A stretch of DNA of 64,000 bases from Poecilobothrus nobilitatus (Eukaryota > Arthropoda > Insecta > Diptera > Dolichopodidae): the NCBI GenBank assembly GCA_947095535.1, contig OX352773.1:209642093-209706092 (forward strand). The letters run 5' to 3'. Every line of letters begins with the position of its first letter. Within the stretch, counting starts at the first letter, position 1. Under the pieces are notes generated by a model. That model was given only the letters and a program-made list of their open reading frames with translations. It was not told the DNA's origin and did not search any database. The position numbers and the translations under genes were made by a program. This document shows positions 26,690 to 35,791 of this stretch, piece after piece.

Positions 26690-27346
26690 AATTTGCTTAT
26701 TAGTTTCACTGTGTCCGTCCGTTCGTCCATTCATCAGTTTGCACAACTTCTACATCGTTTAAAATAGAATAATGAAATTTTAATCATTGAGAGGTATGTT
26801 AAAAAAATTAATGTTGTAAAGCAACTTTTGTATGTAGTTTGACTCCATTGTGGAGGTAGATAGGTTTGAAAAAGCCAAACGACAGCACTTTTTTTTTACC
26901 TTCATAAATCAATATCAAAATTATTCAATTTTTTGAGATTTAGTATTTAATTTAATTTTACCGTTATGTGAAAACGAAATTTTACAAAGTTTTCCTTCCT
27001 AGCCTTTAAACACACAGCCTTGATAGATTTGGAGAAAAGAAAAATATTTCAAAATTACCATTAGTTATTCAGAAATGTTTTTTGTACCTCCGCCTGTTTA
27101 AGAACAATTAGGGATTAAACATTAATAATTTGCTATTTTTAAACACCTGTAAATTTCGCATATGTTGTTCCCTTAATTAGAGTTTCTTAAAAATTGAAGA
27201 AACTGTCTCTTGATTTTCCACAATTTTTTATTACATTCTGAGAAAATTTACAAATTTTGGTGCACCTCATAATATTCAATTTTTTTTTTTTTGTTTTTTA
27301 AAAAATGTGCGCCTTTCAAAACCTTTGGTTTTGCATTCTGCCTTGT
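26690..27346 (+). mobile_element. Helentron/mini-me-like element, subfamily gamma
   Basis: It begins around TTTGCTTATTAGTTTCACTG and TGTCCGTCCGTTCGTCC, continues with TTTTACCGTTATGTGAAAAC and TTTGCTATTTTTAAACACC, and ends with TGTGCGCCTTTCAAAACC-TTTGGTTTT and CTGCCTTGTT. The terminal hairpin AAAACC-TTTGG-TTTT matches the other gamma copies. An alpha element starts at the very next base, so the two elements abut exactly. Confidence 0.65.
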
Positions 27347-28528
27347 TATACCCTACACATTAAGTATAGGGTATATTAACTTTGGTATGGTGTTTGTAAC
27401 CACCACAAGGAAGCGAGTTAGGTATAGACATGTATATATATTCTGAATCAGGATCACCGCCTGAGTCGATTTAGCGTCCGTCCGTACGCACGATAACTCA
27501 AAAAATAATGATGCTATCTTGATGAAATTTATACTGTAGGTTAACAATGACTAAGGTAAGGCGGGGATTGTAAATTGGCGAAATCGGACCATGCGTTCGA
27601 GTACCTCCCATACAACTTCCAAAACCTAATACGCATATTTTCGAAATTAATAAAGATAGAAACTTAAAATTTTGTACGAGGGTGTATTTTTATGAATCCC
27701 TGATATCCCCAAAATTTGAGATGAAGTGGAGTGGTTGTTCGGGTACCTCCCATACAACTCCCAAAACCCAACATGCATATCTTCGAAATTAATAAATATA
27801 GGAACTTCAAATTTGATAGGAGGGTGCTGTTTCCTAAATCCCTGATTTGTCTAAAATTTGAGAGGAATTGGAGTGGTCGTTCGGGTACCTCCCATACAAC
27901 TCCCAAAACCGAACATGCATATCTTCGAAATTAATAAAGATAGGAACTTCAAATTTGATAGGAGGGTGCTGTTTCCTAAATCCCTGATTTGTCTAAAATT
28001 TGAGAGGAATTGGAGTGGTCATTCGGGTACCTCCCATACAACTCCCAAAACCGAACAAGCATATCTTCGAAATTAATAAAGACAGAAACTTCAAATTTGG
28101 TACAAGGGTGTTGTTTCCTGAATCCCTGATTTGTCCAAAATTAAAGATGAATTAGAATGGTTGTTCGGGTATCTGCCACACAACTCCTAAGACCAAACAA
28201 GCATATCTTCGAAATTAATAAATATATAAACTTGAAATTTGATATAAGAATGTTCTACCCTGTTGATGTCTCTAAAATTTGAGATGAATTGCGGTGGTCG
28301 TCCGCGTGCCTTCACACACTTCCCAAGACCTAACAAGCATATTTTCGAATTTAATAAAGATAGAAATCTGAAATTTTGTACAAAGGTTGTAAAAGCATTT
28401 ATTTTTTTAGCTTAGTTATATTAAATACCTAACTAAAATAATTTATGGATTTTTAATTTAATTTGAATTTTTTGGGTGTAGGGTATAAATAAGTCGGTTG
28501 CATCGACTTACTCTTACTTTTACTTGTT
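27347..28528 (+). mobile_element. Helentron/mini-me-like element, subfamily alpha, with minisatellite
   Basis: It opens with the palindrome TATACCC...GGGTATA (27347-27374), then CCACAAGGAAGCGAGTTAGG, CTGAATCAGGATCACCGCC, GAGTCGATTTAGC and a short GTCCGTCCG tract. The centre is a tandem array of about 142-bp units. The 3' end is GGTGTAGGGTATAAATAAG-type sequence, then a hairpin (AAGTCG-GTTGCAT-CGACTT, about 28491-28509) and TTTTACTTGTTT. The same ends are found at 42.6, 48.1 and 56.8 kb, so the limits are supported by comparison. Drosophila mini-me/DINE-1-type repeats have the same arrangement (TATACCC start, GTCY core, hairpin, CTTGTTTT end). The name is therefore by architecture, not by alignment. 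Confidence 0.75.
27598..28310. repeat. 142-bp minisatellite, about five units
   Basis: The landmark TCGGGTACCTCCCATACAAC or its variants begins at about 27598, 27740, 27882, 28024, 28166 and 28302, a period of 142 bp and then 136 bp. The two middle units (27740-28023) are nearly identical and the outer units more diverged, the usual gradient for unequal exchange or replication slippage. Overlapping open frames on both strands here are produced by the repeat and are not genes. Confidence 0.85.
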
Positions 28529-30209
28529 TTATTTAATATTTATTCATTATTAATAAATTTTTACGGTTCGTAAATATTTTAAGTCAGTTGTTTAAATCAA
28601 TAATTAATTTAAATTTTTAATAACTTTATCCCTTTATAGCTTCGGTAATGCATTAATTTAATTCATAAATTTTTTATTTTTTAAAATTGTTTTCTTTTAT
28701 AACTTTTCAATTTTCATAACAAAATCAATAATAAAACACAGCACATTTTTATTCACCATACTGTGATTGACTAAAGCTACATTGTACTTATCATTATAAA
28801 AGGTATTTTAAATGCGATTTTCTTCTATATTAAAAAAATAAAGGAAAAAAAAATAATATAAAATGATTAAAAGGTTCAAAAATCTTGAATTAAAGTTAAA
28901 GAAATTCTTTAAAAATTTTCTTCACTCCTACTCCAAAGCCAGTACAAACGAGAATACATATTTTTGCTTTCGTATTTGATTTTTTCGGCAAATAATATAA
29001 AAGCAAATAAGTTTTAATAGTCTAAATGGTACATCATGTAGTGACCATTTCAAAACTTTATTTATTTTGATTTTTCTTTAACTAAAAGAAAGAGATAGAT
29101 AGATAACAAATAAATGAAAAATAAAAGCAAAAAAAATAAACTAAAGAAGAAAATAAAAACCAATTTTCAAAGAATATAAATGGAAAATTAATTTTAGAAA
29201 ATGGGAAAACAACATAATAAAAAGAAAGCAACTTTTAGAAGAAAAACAAAGAAAGAGATGGAATGAAATTGAAAAGAGAGGAAAAAAATTAAATAAAAAT
29301 AAAACTTATTGGTCGCAGTCACAAAAAAAAATATTTTTTTTAAGTTTGTTTAAAGTTTTATTGGTTTTTTTTTTTTTTTTGTATTGAATAGAATGGAAGT
29401 AGTGATGAATAAAATGAATACCTTAGGGACTTACAATGATGAACTGAAAATGGTTCAATATAAAAGTCTCAGGATCTTGTCTATAATCAAAGGAAATAGT
29501 AAATAAAAATAAGAAATTAAAAAAAATTTCAAGAAAGTAAAAAAATGTATAGTTTAAATAAATTTAAATTAAATTTAAAAAGTTGAATGACAAATATGAA
29601 TGTACAGGGTTATTAATGAATTTTTTTTTGAATTTTTTCTTTTTTTTAAAACTTGATTCCGTAAATTTAATTTGTTTAAATTATTAATTTAATTTAATTC
29701 AAAACTATTTTACACCAATATATGATTTTTGTTATTAATAATTAAGAGAATAGTTTCTATATATTTATTTAGTGCATCTTTTAGAAGCCATATACGTATA
29801 TACTTGTAAGTAAAACTGTTTAGAAATTGAAATTTAAAGATTGATACAAAACGAAAAAATAATAAATTGTTTTATTAAACAGTCACAAATTGCCAACCCA
29901 ATATAGAAAACTGTTAAAGGGTTGCTATAAGGATGATTAACGAGTTATTTGTTCATTGTAACACATTTTTTTTCAAAATATTTATGAATGTTTGTATACA
30001 TGTAGAACTGTTAATAATCAAGAGAAATATGTAGTGTTGGAGTAATAAAAATTTTTTTTTCTCCAAATTTAGAATATAATATTTATTATACATGAATATC
30101 ATGTTTCATGCATCAACATCATATATCAAACGTAAACTGAGACCTATATATAAAATCGTTATAATATTTATGCATGCAGATTATGTCAGTATAAACTCCT
30201 TATGAACAT
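28529..30209. other. AT-rich DNA, no supported gene
   Basis: A-rich sequence with many AAAGAAA-type runs (about 28840-29320). No repeat family or coding signal was recognised. Confidence 0.5.
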
Positions 30210-30330
30210 ACAAGGGTATAATAAATTTGCCATTACTTTTGTGACTCTTGAAAGGAGCCGAGCTAGATATAGACTCAAGTGTATTGATCGGATCAGAATC
30301 GAATAACTCTACTGTACGCTTCCTCGTTTT
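30210..30330 (+). mobile_element. Miniature subfamily beta derivative
   Basis: About 120 bp long. It begins with AGGGTATAATAAATTTGCC, continues with AAAGGAGCCGAGCTAGATAT and TTGATCGGATCAGAATC (the 5' region of the 24.8- and 60.1-kb elements), then jumps directly to ACTCTACTGTACGCTTCCTC and GTTT (the 3' end of the same elements). About 1.45 kb of internal sequence is missing, including the GTCY tract. Confidence 0.65.
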
Positions 30331-32118
30331 TTTTGGCATTTTCTTTGCATTCTTTTTGGTGTTTATATTTTTGTTATTTTTTTTTATAAAATGAAAGTTT
30401 TACTAAATTGTAATTTGTTACATTTAAAATACATGCTTTCATGCAATTCAAATTTTCAAAATTTCTATTACATTTCCTTCAAATCAAACTGTTAACAAGT
30501 TTTTTCTTTTATTTGAATAAGGTTTTGTTTAGTTTTTTGTTAGTTTTGACTTTAAAAAGAATGTATAATACATTTTTTAAATAAATTTTTCTGTTTATGG
30601 TTTATTTTAGAAATCAATATTAGATATTGGAAATTAAATGTAATAAGTATTGATATACGCTTTTTAAATTTAATAAGTTTTATAAATTCAAAATATTTTA
30701 AATTTATTCAAGTGCCGGTTTAAATCAAATTTTGATTAGTTGAATTATATGAAGAATGAAAACAAATAAATGGAGGTTATCGGTTTTGAAATGTTTGACA
30801 TGGTGCTATCTATAATGCATAATACTTTTCAAAAAATGACACAATTTGTTTAAACTTCGAAAACAATGCTTTTGAGTTAAAAAAATAACTCAGCAGCTAA
30901 TTATTTTTAGTAAGTTTAATTGATACTGAGGCAGTTGAGGTAAAGTTCTAAAAATGTATTGTACGTTTTCATCTCTGATTCCATTTAATATTAAAATAAA
31001 CAAACCTATAAACCTAATATACTTTAAATTTTTTAATTCAAATGATTATTCTTACAGTTGATCAGATTAATTTTTGCAGATTGGTCTTCAGTGTTATGCA
31101 AATTCTATGGTCAAGCATTAGAAAATTTTCTTTTTGAACATTTTTTTTTTTTTTCACTTTTTTTCAATTGTGTATTGATATAAAGGTGGATGCAAGAGAA
31201 AAAAAAAGAAAGAATAGATATAGTTTTATATGGATAAAGCTATGTTTGCCTGAAGTAATTTTTTTTTTTTTTTTATTGTTATTGCATTTGTGATTTATGC
31301 ATCAATTCATCTTGTTCACTTTCAACTAAATGATGCAAACAATTCTTAAAGAAAAAAATAAAAAAATAAAAGATAATTCAATTTTAAAATTGAATCGACC
31401 GTTGATGAGGATGATGATGAAATTTAAATTGAAAATTGAAAAATTGTATTTGTTTTATATTTTGTTTCGTAGACCATATAGTAATAAAAGTTTTAGAATA
31501 TAATGCATTTTTTTTTTTTTTTTTTAAATCGAATCAATGATTCTAAAACTGTTCAAACTGAAAAAGAAAAATAGAAAAATTTTCGAAAACAAAATATTTA
31601 CTTGGCACCTTTTAAAGTTTTCAAATTTTTTAAATTAGATATTAAAATAATAAAAATGATATTTAAGCAGGTTGTTTTTAATTTTGTTTAAAGGTTTATG
31701 CTAGTTATGAAACGATTACAAAGATTAAACAATATTTTGTGTTGTAAATAATATTTAGGTCAAAAATTGTTTGTGTTGTAAAGAATATTTAGATCAAAAT
31801 CATTTACGAGCACTTTTAGAAAAAAAGCTAAAGTTGCGTAAGAAATTTAAGTAATAGTAATTTAAAATTAAAATCAAGTTAAACAAATTCAAAAATTTTC
31901 AATATAATTATGATTTTCTTAGCTGCGATGAAAAAGAACTTAATCATAAATGTTTAAATGATGCCACAATTTTAGATTTTCTTAGGTTTTATAAAAGTGT
32001 TCAAAACTTTTATTAATTATAGTAATTATTAATTTTTTTAAAAACTTAACTGTTTTTATTGTCATGCTGCAATTTGATTACAAAGATTACAGCAAATTAA
32101 TGGTTTTAAGGTGACATG
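30331..32118. other. AT-rich DNA, no supported gene
   Basis: Several long poly-T runs (for example 31141-31155, 31260-31274 and 31507-31525). No gene or repeat family seen. Confidence 0.5.
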
Positions 32119-32250
32119 TTATAAGTCCCAGAGTCATAAGTCCCATGGGACTTATGACCCACTGCATTGGGTTATAAGTTCCATGGGGATTTATGACTCT
32201 GGGACTTATGACTCAATAGACTTATTTTTGTTCCCAATGGGACTTATGAC
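32119..32250. repeat. Palindrome cluster built from GGGACTTATGAC
   Basis: About seven copies of GGGACTTATGAC or its reverse complement GTCATAAGTCCC, some with one change, are packed into 130 bp. A 26-bp perfect palindrome lies at 32133-32158. A longer inverted repeat pairs 32121-32144 with 32186-32209, 24 positions with one mismatch. The single-stranded form could fold into nested stems. No gene or known family is recognised. Confidence 0.85.
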
Positions 32251-32334
32251 CCTCTGTAAAAAAAAAATAAAATAAGGAAATTCAAAACACATAATTGCCT
32301 CCATACCAATTCAAAATTTATTATTAAAGATATT

Positions 32335-32703
32335 TTAAATGAAAACATTTACAATATTTTGAACAATTGTCCTACAAAACCGACATAAAATTGGTTGACC
32401 CTGTGGTACTCTTGCTGCTATTTTTATTTAGCAAGAATGACAAGTTTTAATTTCATTACATGGCTTCAATAATATACTTCGCGAATTTTCAAAACATATG
32501 CACTAGTTAAAACGATTATTTTGTTGTTGTTGTGTAGAAATTTACATTTCATTTGTGTCACTATCATCATTATCAGTATCATCATCATCATTATAAAATG
32601 ATTTGCAGCCCGAATTATATAAAATAGACCTTAATTTATTTAAGCATTCCTCAACATTGATCTTTTTTTTTTGTCCAATTTTGTGACAATATTTTCTATG
32701 TTT
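32335..32703 (-). pseudogene. Decayed coding remnant with paired CxxC motifs
   Basis: Read on the minus strand in one frame, these 123 codons are interrupted by only three stops (32542-32544, about 32506-32508 and 32428-32430), sparse for DNA this AT-rich. The translation has ordinary protein character: a segment reading VEECLNKLRSILYNSG, an acidic tail FYNDDDDTDNDDSDTNEM, then CNEIKTCHSC and ILCRFCRTIV, two CxxC pairs that could form a zinc ribbon. A neighbouring frame across a run of ten A residues reads IENIVTKLDKK, suggesting a frameshift there. No start codon or intact frame exists. I do not recognise the family. It could be the relic of a transposon protein or of a small zinc-binding protein, or chance. 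Confidence 0.3.
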
Positions 32704-32723
32704 TTATCACGATGTTAAAATTT

Positions 32724-32830
32724 TCGTCTTTTTCGAGGTCGAAGTCGCAGTCAAGGCGGCGAACACGACGCGCCCCGCGTTAGGTGATTTTTTTCGCTAC
32801 ACTCATTTGCGCACCCCCCTCGCTCAATAA
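32724..32830. other. CpG-rich patch
   Basis: This short stretch (TCGAGGTCGAAGTCGCAG, GGCGGCGAACACGACGCG) contains more than ten CpG dinucleotides while the surroundings have almost none. It lies next to the decayed coding remnant and just upstream of the tandem duplication. It may be part of an inserted element or an unrecognised promoter or exon. No long open frame was found in it. Confidence 0.5.
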
Positions 32831-32960
32831 TATTTCATTTTACTTACGTGCTCTGCATATGCAATATAAATTATCATCAATTGTTTATTTATTATTTATT
32901 TATTTGTCATTCTGTCACGCTTTTTATTATCTTCGTAATCTGTTAGCAACATTTGTAAGG

Positions 32961-33775
32961 GTAGTATGGTGCAGAGGATAGTGTACAGGTTTCAAAAGTG
33001 GGGATCAAGTTGTTCGAATCCAGTTCACATGCAACATTTTTTTTTTTTTATCTATCTATTCATCAACATTTTTTGAATAAAATATGTATACATTTTTGTA
33101 TATATCAATTTAAAACTTACATTTTTATCTCTTATTCATGCATACAAACATACACATTATATTTTTGATCTTTCCTGGTGTTTTGTATTAGCATAATTAG
33201 CAAAACACAATCCATACATACAATATTTTTATGTATGTTGCTAAGTTATTTTGTTTACAACATTTGTTTAGTATTTAAATCAAAATATTTGCTGTCAACA
33301 TTCTTTAATGAATATTGAATATACATGGTTAAAAATTAAGATTTTATGTTCGTAATATGTTCATTAAATATTTAAGTGTTGTATAGTGCAGAGAAGAGTG
33401 TACAGGTTTTGAAAGTAAGAGTGATTTGGTTCGAATGCAATTCGTGTACGTACATTTTTTTTTTTTGTTAACTGTATTCATCAACATTTTTTTAATAAAA
33501 TTTTATGTATAATATACACATATTATTTGATCTTTCCTCCTATAATAATTTAGTTCAATCAATCTTGATGTGTACATTTGTTTTGTATTAGGATTTAGCA
33601 AAACACAAAATATATAGGTACAATATTTTTATGTTGCTAAATTATTTTGTTTTAAAACATTTGTTTAGGATTTAAATCAGAATATTTATTGTCAACATTC
33701 TTTATTGCATATTGAATATGCATATCGTTAAAAATTAATGTTTTATGTGTTTTATTTAGGAACATTTATTATGTA
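32961..33775 (+). repeat. Tandem duplication of a 417-bp unit with tRNA-like promoter
   Basis: Two diverged units start near 32961 and 33378. Each begins with a tRNA-like segment: GTGCAGAGGATAGTGTACAG with TTGTTCGAATCC in unit 1, and GTGCAGAGAAGAGTGTACAG with GGTTCGAATGC in unit 2. A T-run, CATCAACATTTTTT, TTGATCTTTCCT, AGCAAAACACAA, ACAATATTTTTATG, ATTTAAATCA and TGTCAACATTCTTT then follow in the same order. A third partial unit, only the distal part, lies at about 34262-34345. The boxes resemble RNA polymerase III internal promoters, so the unit may be a tRNA-derived element that duplicated in tandem. Confidence 0.65.
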
Positions 33776-34156
33776 TATTGTGTATATAGATATACAAATA
33801 AAATTTTATTCAAAATAATTCCAATTGCCAAATTCAAACTACATACATACATAATATTATTTTGTACATAGAAAAGAATATAAAAAGTAAAGATCATTAC
33901 AAAATTATGCTTTTGCGCATTACGCATTATGATTTACAAACAAAATTTTGTCAACACAAAAAATTAAAACTACGTATGTAAATATGTACGTACGTATGTA
34001 CATAATATTTATTTATTTATTTATATTCATGTACCGTGGTACATAAATGTAGGTAGCTGTAAATGTAGGAATGTGTACGTGATATAATGATATATTATAA
34101 AGTATTTACATATTGCGATATATGAATATTTTTTTTTTTTATATTATAATTATTGT

Positions 34157-34239
34157 ACCCAGCCGTGAATCGAACCCGAGACCTCTCATTCCCTTATGAA
34201 TGAGAAGCGGTGCGTCAACCACTGCACCAATGGCTGGAT
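34157..34239 (-). other. tRNA-like element, probably pseudogene or SINE head
   Basis: On the minus strand the ends ATCCAGC and GCTGGGT form a 7-bp acceptor-like stem (one T-G pair). A D-arm/A-box segment, TTGGTGCAGTGGTTGACGC, and a T-arm/B-box segment, CGGGTTCGATTCACGG, are in the right order. The anticodon arm is abnormal: an 8-bp stem (TCTCATTC/GAATGAGA) around a 6-base loop, and the T stem has one mismatch. There is no terminator T-run immediately after the 3' end. It resembles the SINE-2 head at 11085-11155, especially the CGGCTGG 3' end. A working tRNA gene is unlikely. Confidence 0.45.
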
Positions 34240-34345
34240 ACACATAATATTATGTTAAACTAATTTCCTAAATTATTTTGTTCCGCTCCATTTGTTTATA
34301 ATTTAAATCAAGATATTTGTCAACATTTTTTACTGCATGATCTTA

Positions 34346-34979
34346 TTAAGCGATTAGGTAGATAGGTGTTCAAGGTTAGATGTTTGTTTGGATATACGAT
34401 ATACTACTAATAGTATACTATAGAAATATACAGTAAAGTACATTTATGTATATCATTTTCATTCGAGTTATGTTGTTGGATTGTAATATTTATAATCACA
34501 GTATTTTGAATAAAAAAGAAACACGAACCTCAAATTTCCTAGATTTTAATTTAACCTTATTCCAGCAATTTACTTTTATATTATAACAGTCCAAAATGCT
34601 TGCACTAGCAATTCACTTTTATATTATAACAGTCAAAAAAGCTAAAGTTTTGCAATCAATTTTATTTTCTACTTTTTAGGGGGCGAATTTGGTTTCGATA
34701 AAAGCATATTTTAAAAAATATTTTTTTTACATATTATTTTATTTTTGTATTAAATTATTATAGCATAGTTAAATCTGAACTTAATAATTATATTTCTTTT
34801 TTTAATCATTGTTCGACGATTTTAAAGATTTTTCCTTTTTAAGGATTTATTTTTCTGTTTTCAATCACATATTCTTTATGTTTTTTACAGCGTTGTTCAA
34901 ACACTAGTAATAATTGAGATTAAGTATACGACATAAAAAGAAAGCAGAACATATCACAGAAAAAATTTTTCTTAATAAA
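34346..34979. other. AT-rich DNA, no supported gene
   Basis: A short direct repeat (GCAATTTACTTTTATATTAT near 34565 and GCAATTCACTTTTATATTAT near 34608) is present. Nothing else was recognised. Confidence 0.5.
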
Positions 34980-34989
34980 TTCTGACCAG

Positions 34990-35180
34990 GGGCATCGGTG
35001 TTCAAGTGGATAAGAGCGTATGAAATACACTGTAAAACCGAGGTAGTGTGGGTTCCAATCCCACACACGCCGGAAGAGTTATTCCCCCTTATGACATTTA
35101 TAGTAACGCCTGAAAAAGAAAGACTGTGTAATTTCCTGTTCACATTTATGTGGTAGAGAAATGCACTAAAAAAAAAAAAA
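34990..35180 (+). mobile_element. SINE-1 copy with perfect 10-bp target-site duplication
   Basis: The tRNA-like head (GGCATCGGTGTTCAAGTGGA, TAAGAGCG, B box GGGTTCCAATCCC) is followed by the SINE-1 body (AACGCCTGAAAAAGAAAGAC, CACATTTATGTGGTAGAGAA) and a poly-A tail of 13 or more. TTCTGACCAG occurs at 34980-34989 and again at 35181-35190, directly after the tail. The element lies about 600 bp upstream of the first recognised CCDC174 exon, in the same orientation, probably within its preceding intron. Confidence 0.85.
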
Positions 35181-35190
35181 TTCTGACCAG

Positions 35191-35791
35191 TTGTAAATGG
35201 TAGTAAAGAGTAGAGTTTCAGTAGAGTTTTTTTCGTATGGAAATCTTGGATTTTTTCCACCCGATTTAATTAGCAATGAAAGTAACACGCATTATCTGAG
35301 TCATTTTTTACTTAAATTTTCATATTTTTAAATATTATATCTTTTATTTTTAATTTACTAATATTTGACGGACTGTTTGTTCTCAACTTTTAAAGTATAC
35401 CCTTAAAAATTCTTAATAATATGGCAGAAAATTTCTGTAAAAAAATAAAATTTTTAAAATCTTATTTCCAAAAATTACATATTTGTAATAAGAATTGTAA
35501 TATAAATCTTCTTAAGATTTAATCATCGTTTTCTTCTTAAAGCAATGGAAAATTATTTATTTCTTTTTTGTATTAAAAAAAAGAATAATAATTTCCTTTT
35601 GATTTCTTAATAATGGAAAATATTATCTACTTTTGATTATAAAGAAGTAAATATTATTTCAAAAGTTGTGTTGACTACAATTATATTATCAGTATATGTT
35701 TTTAATTTTTAAACGAAATTTATATAAAATATACATAATTTTTTATTTCTTTTTTATTTATTGTATTTTTTTTTTTAATTTCATATTCTAG
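35191..35791. other. AT-rich DNA before the CCDC174 exon
   Basis: Probably the 3' part of the preceding CCDC174 intron. It is T-rich near its end, with a long T tract at 35765-35777 and acceptor ATTCTAG at 35785-35791. No other coding sequence was recognised. Confidence 0.5.

Noticed and set aside
27664..28076. Repetitive 67-80 codon frames on both strands
   Set aside because: Artefacts of the 142-bp minisatellite; the same peptide phrases appear in several frames.
27598..28310. Regular direct repeats as a possible CRISPR array
   Set aside because: Units are 142 bp with no unique spacers between short repeats, in a eukaryotic sequence. This is a minisatellite.
34904..35260. 118-codon minus-strand open frame
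   Set aside because: Most of it is the SINE-1 copy at 34990-35180 read backwards; the same peptide phrases appear at 15137-15322, 45969-46193 and 52398-52613, also SINE-1.
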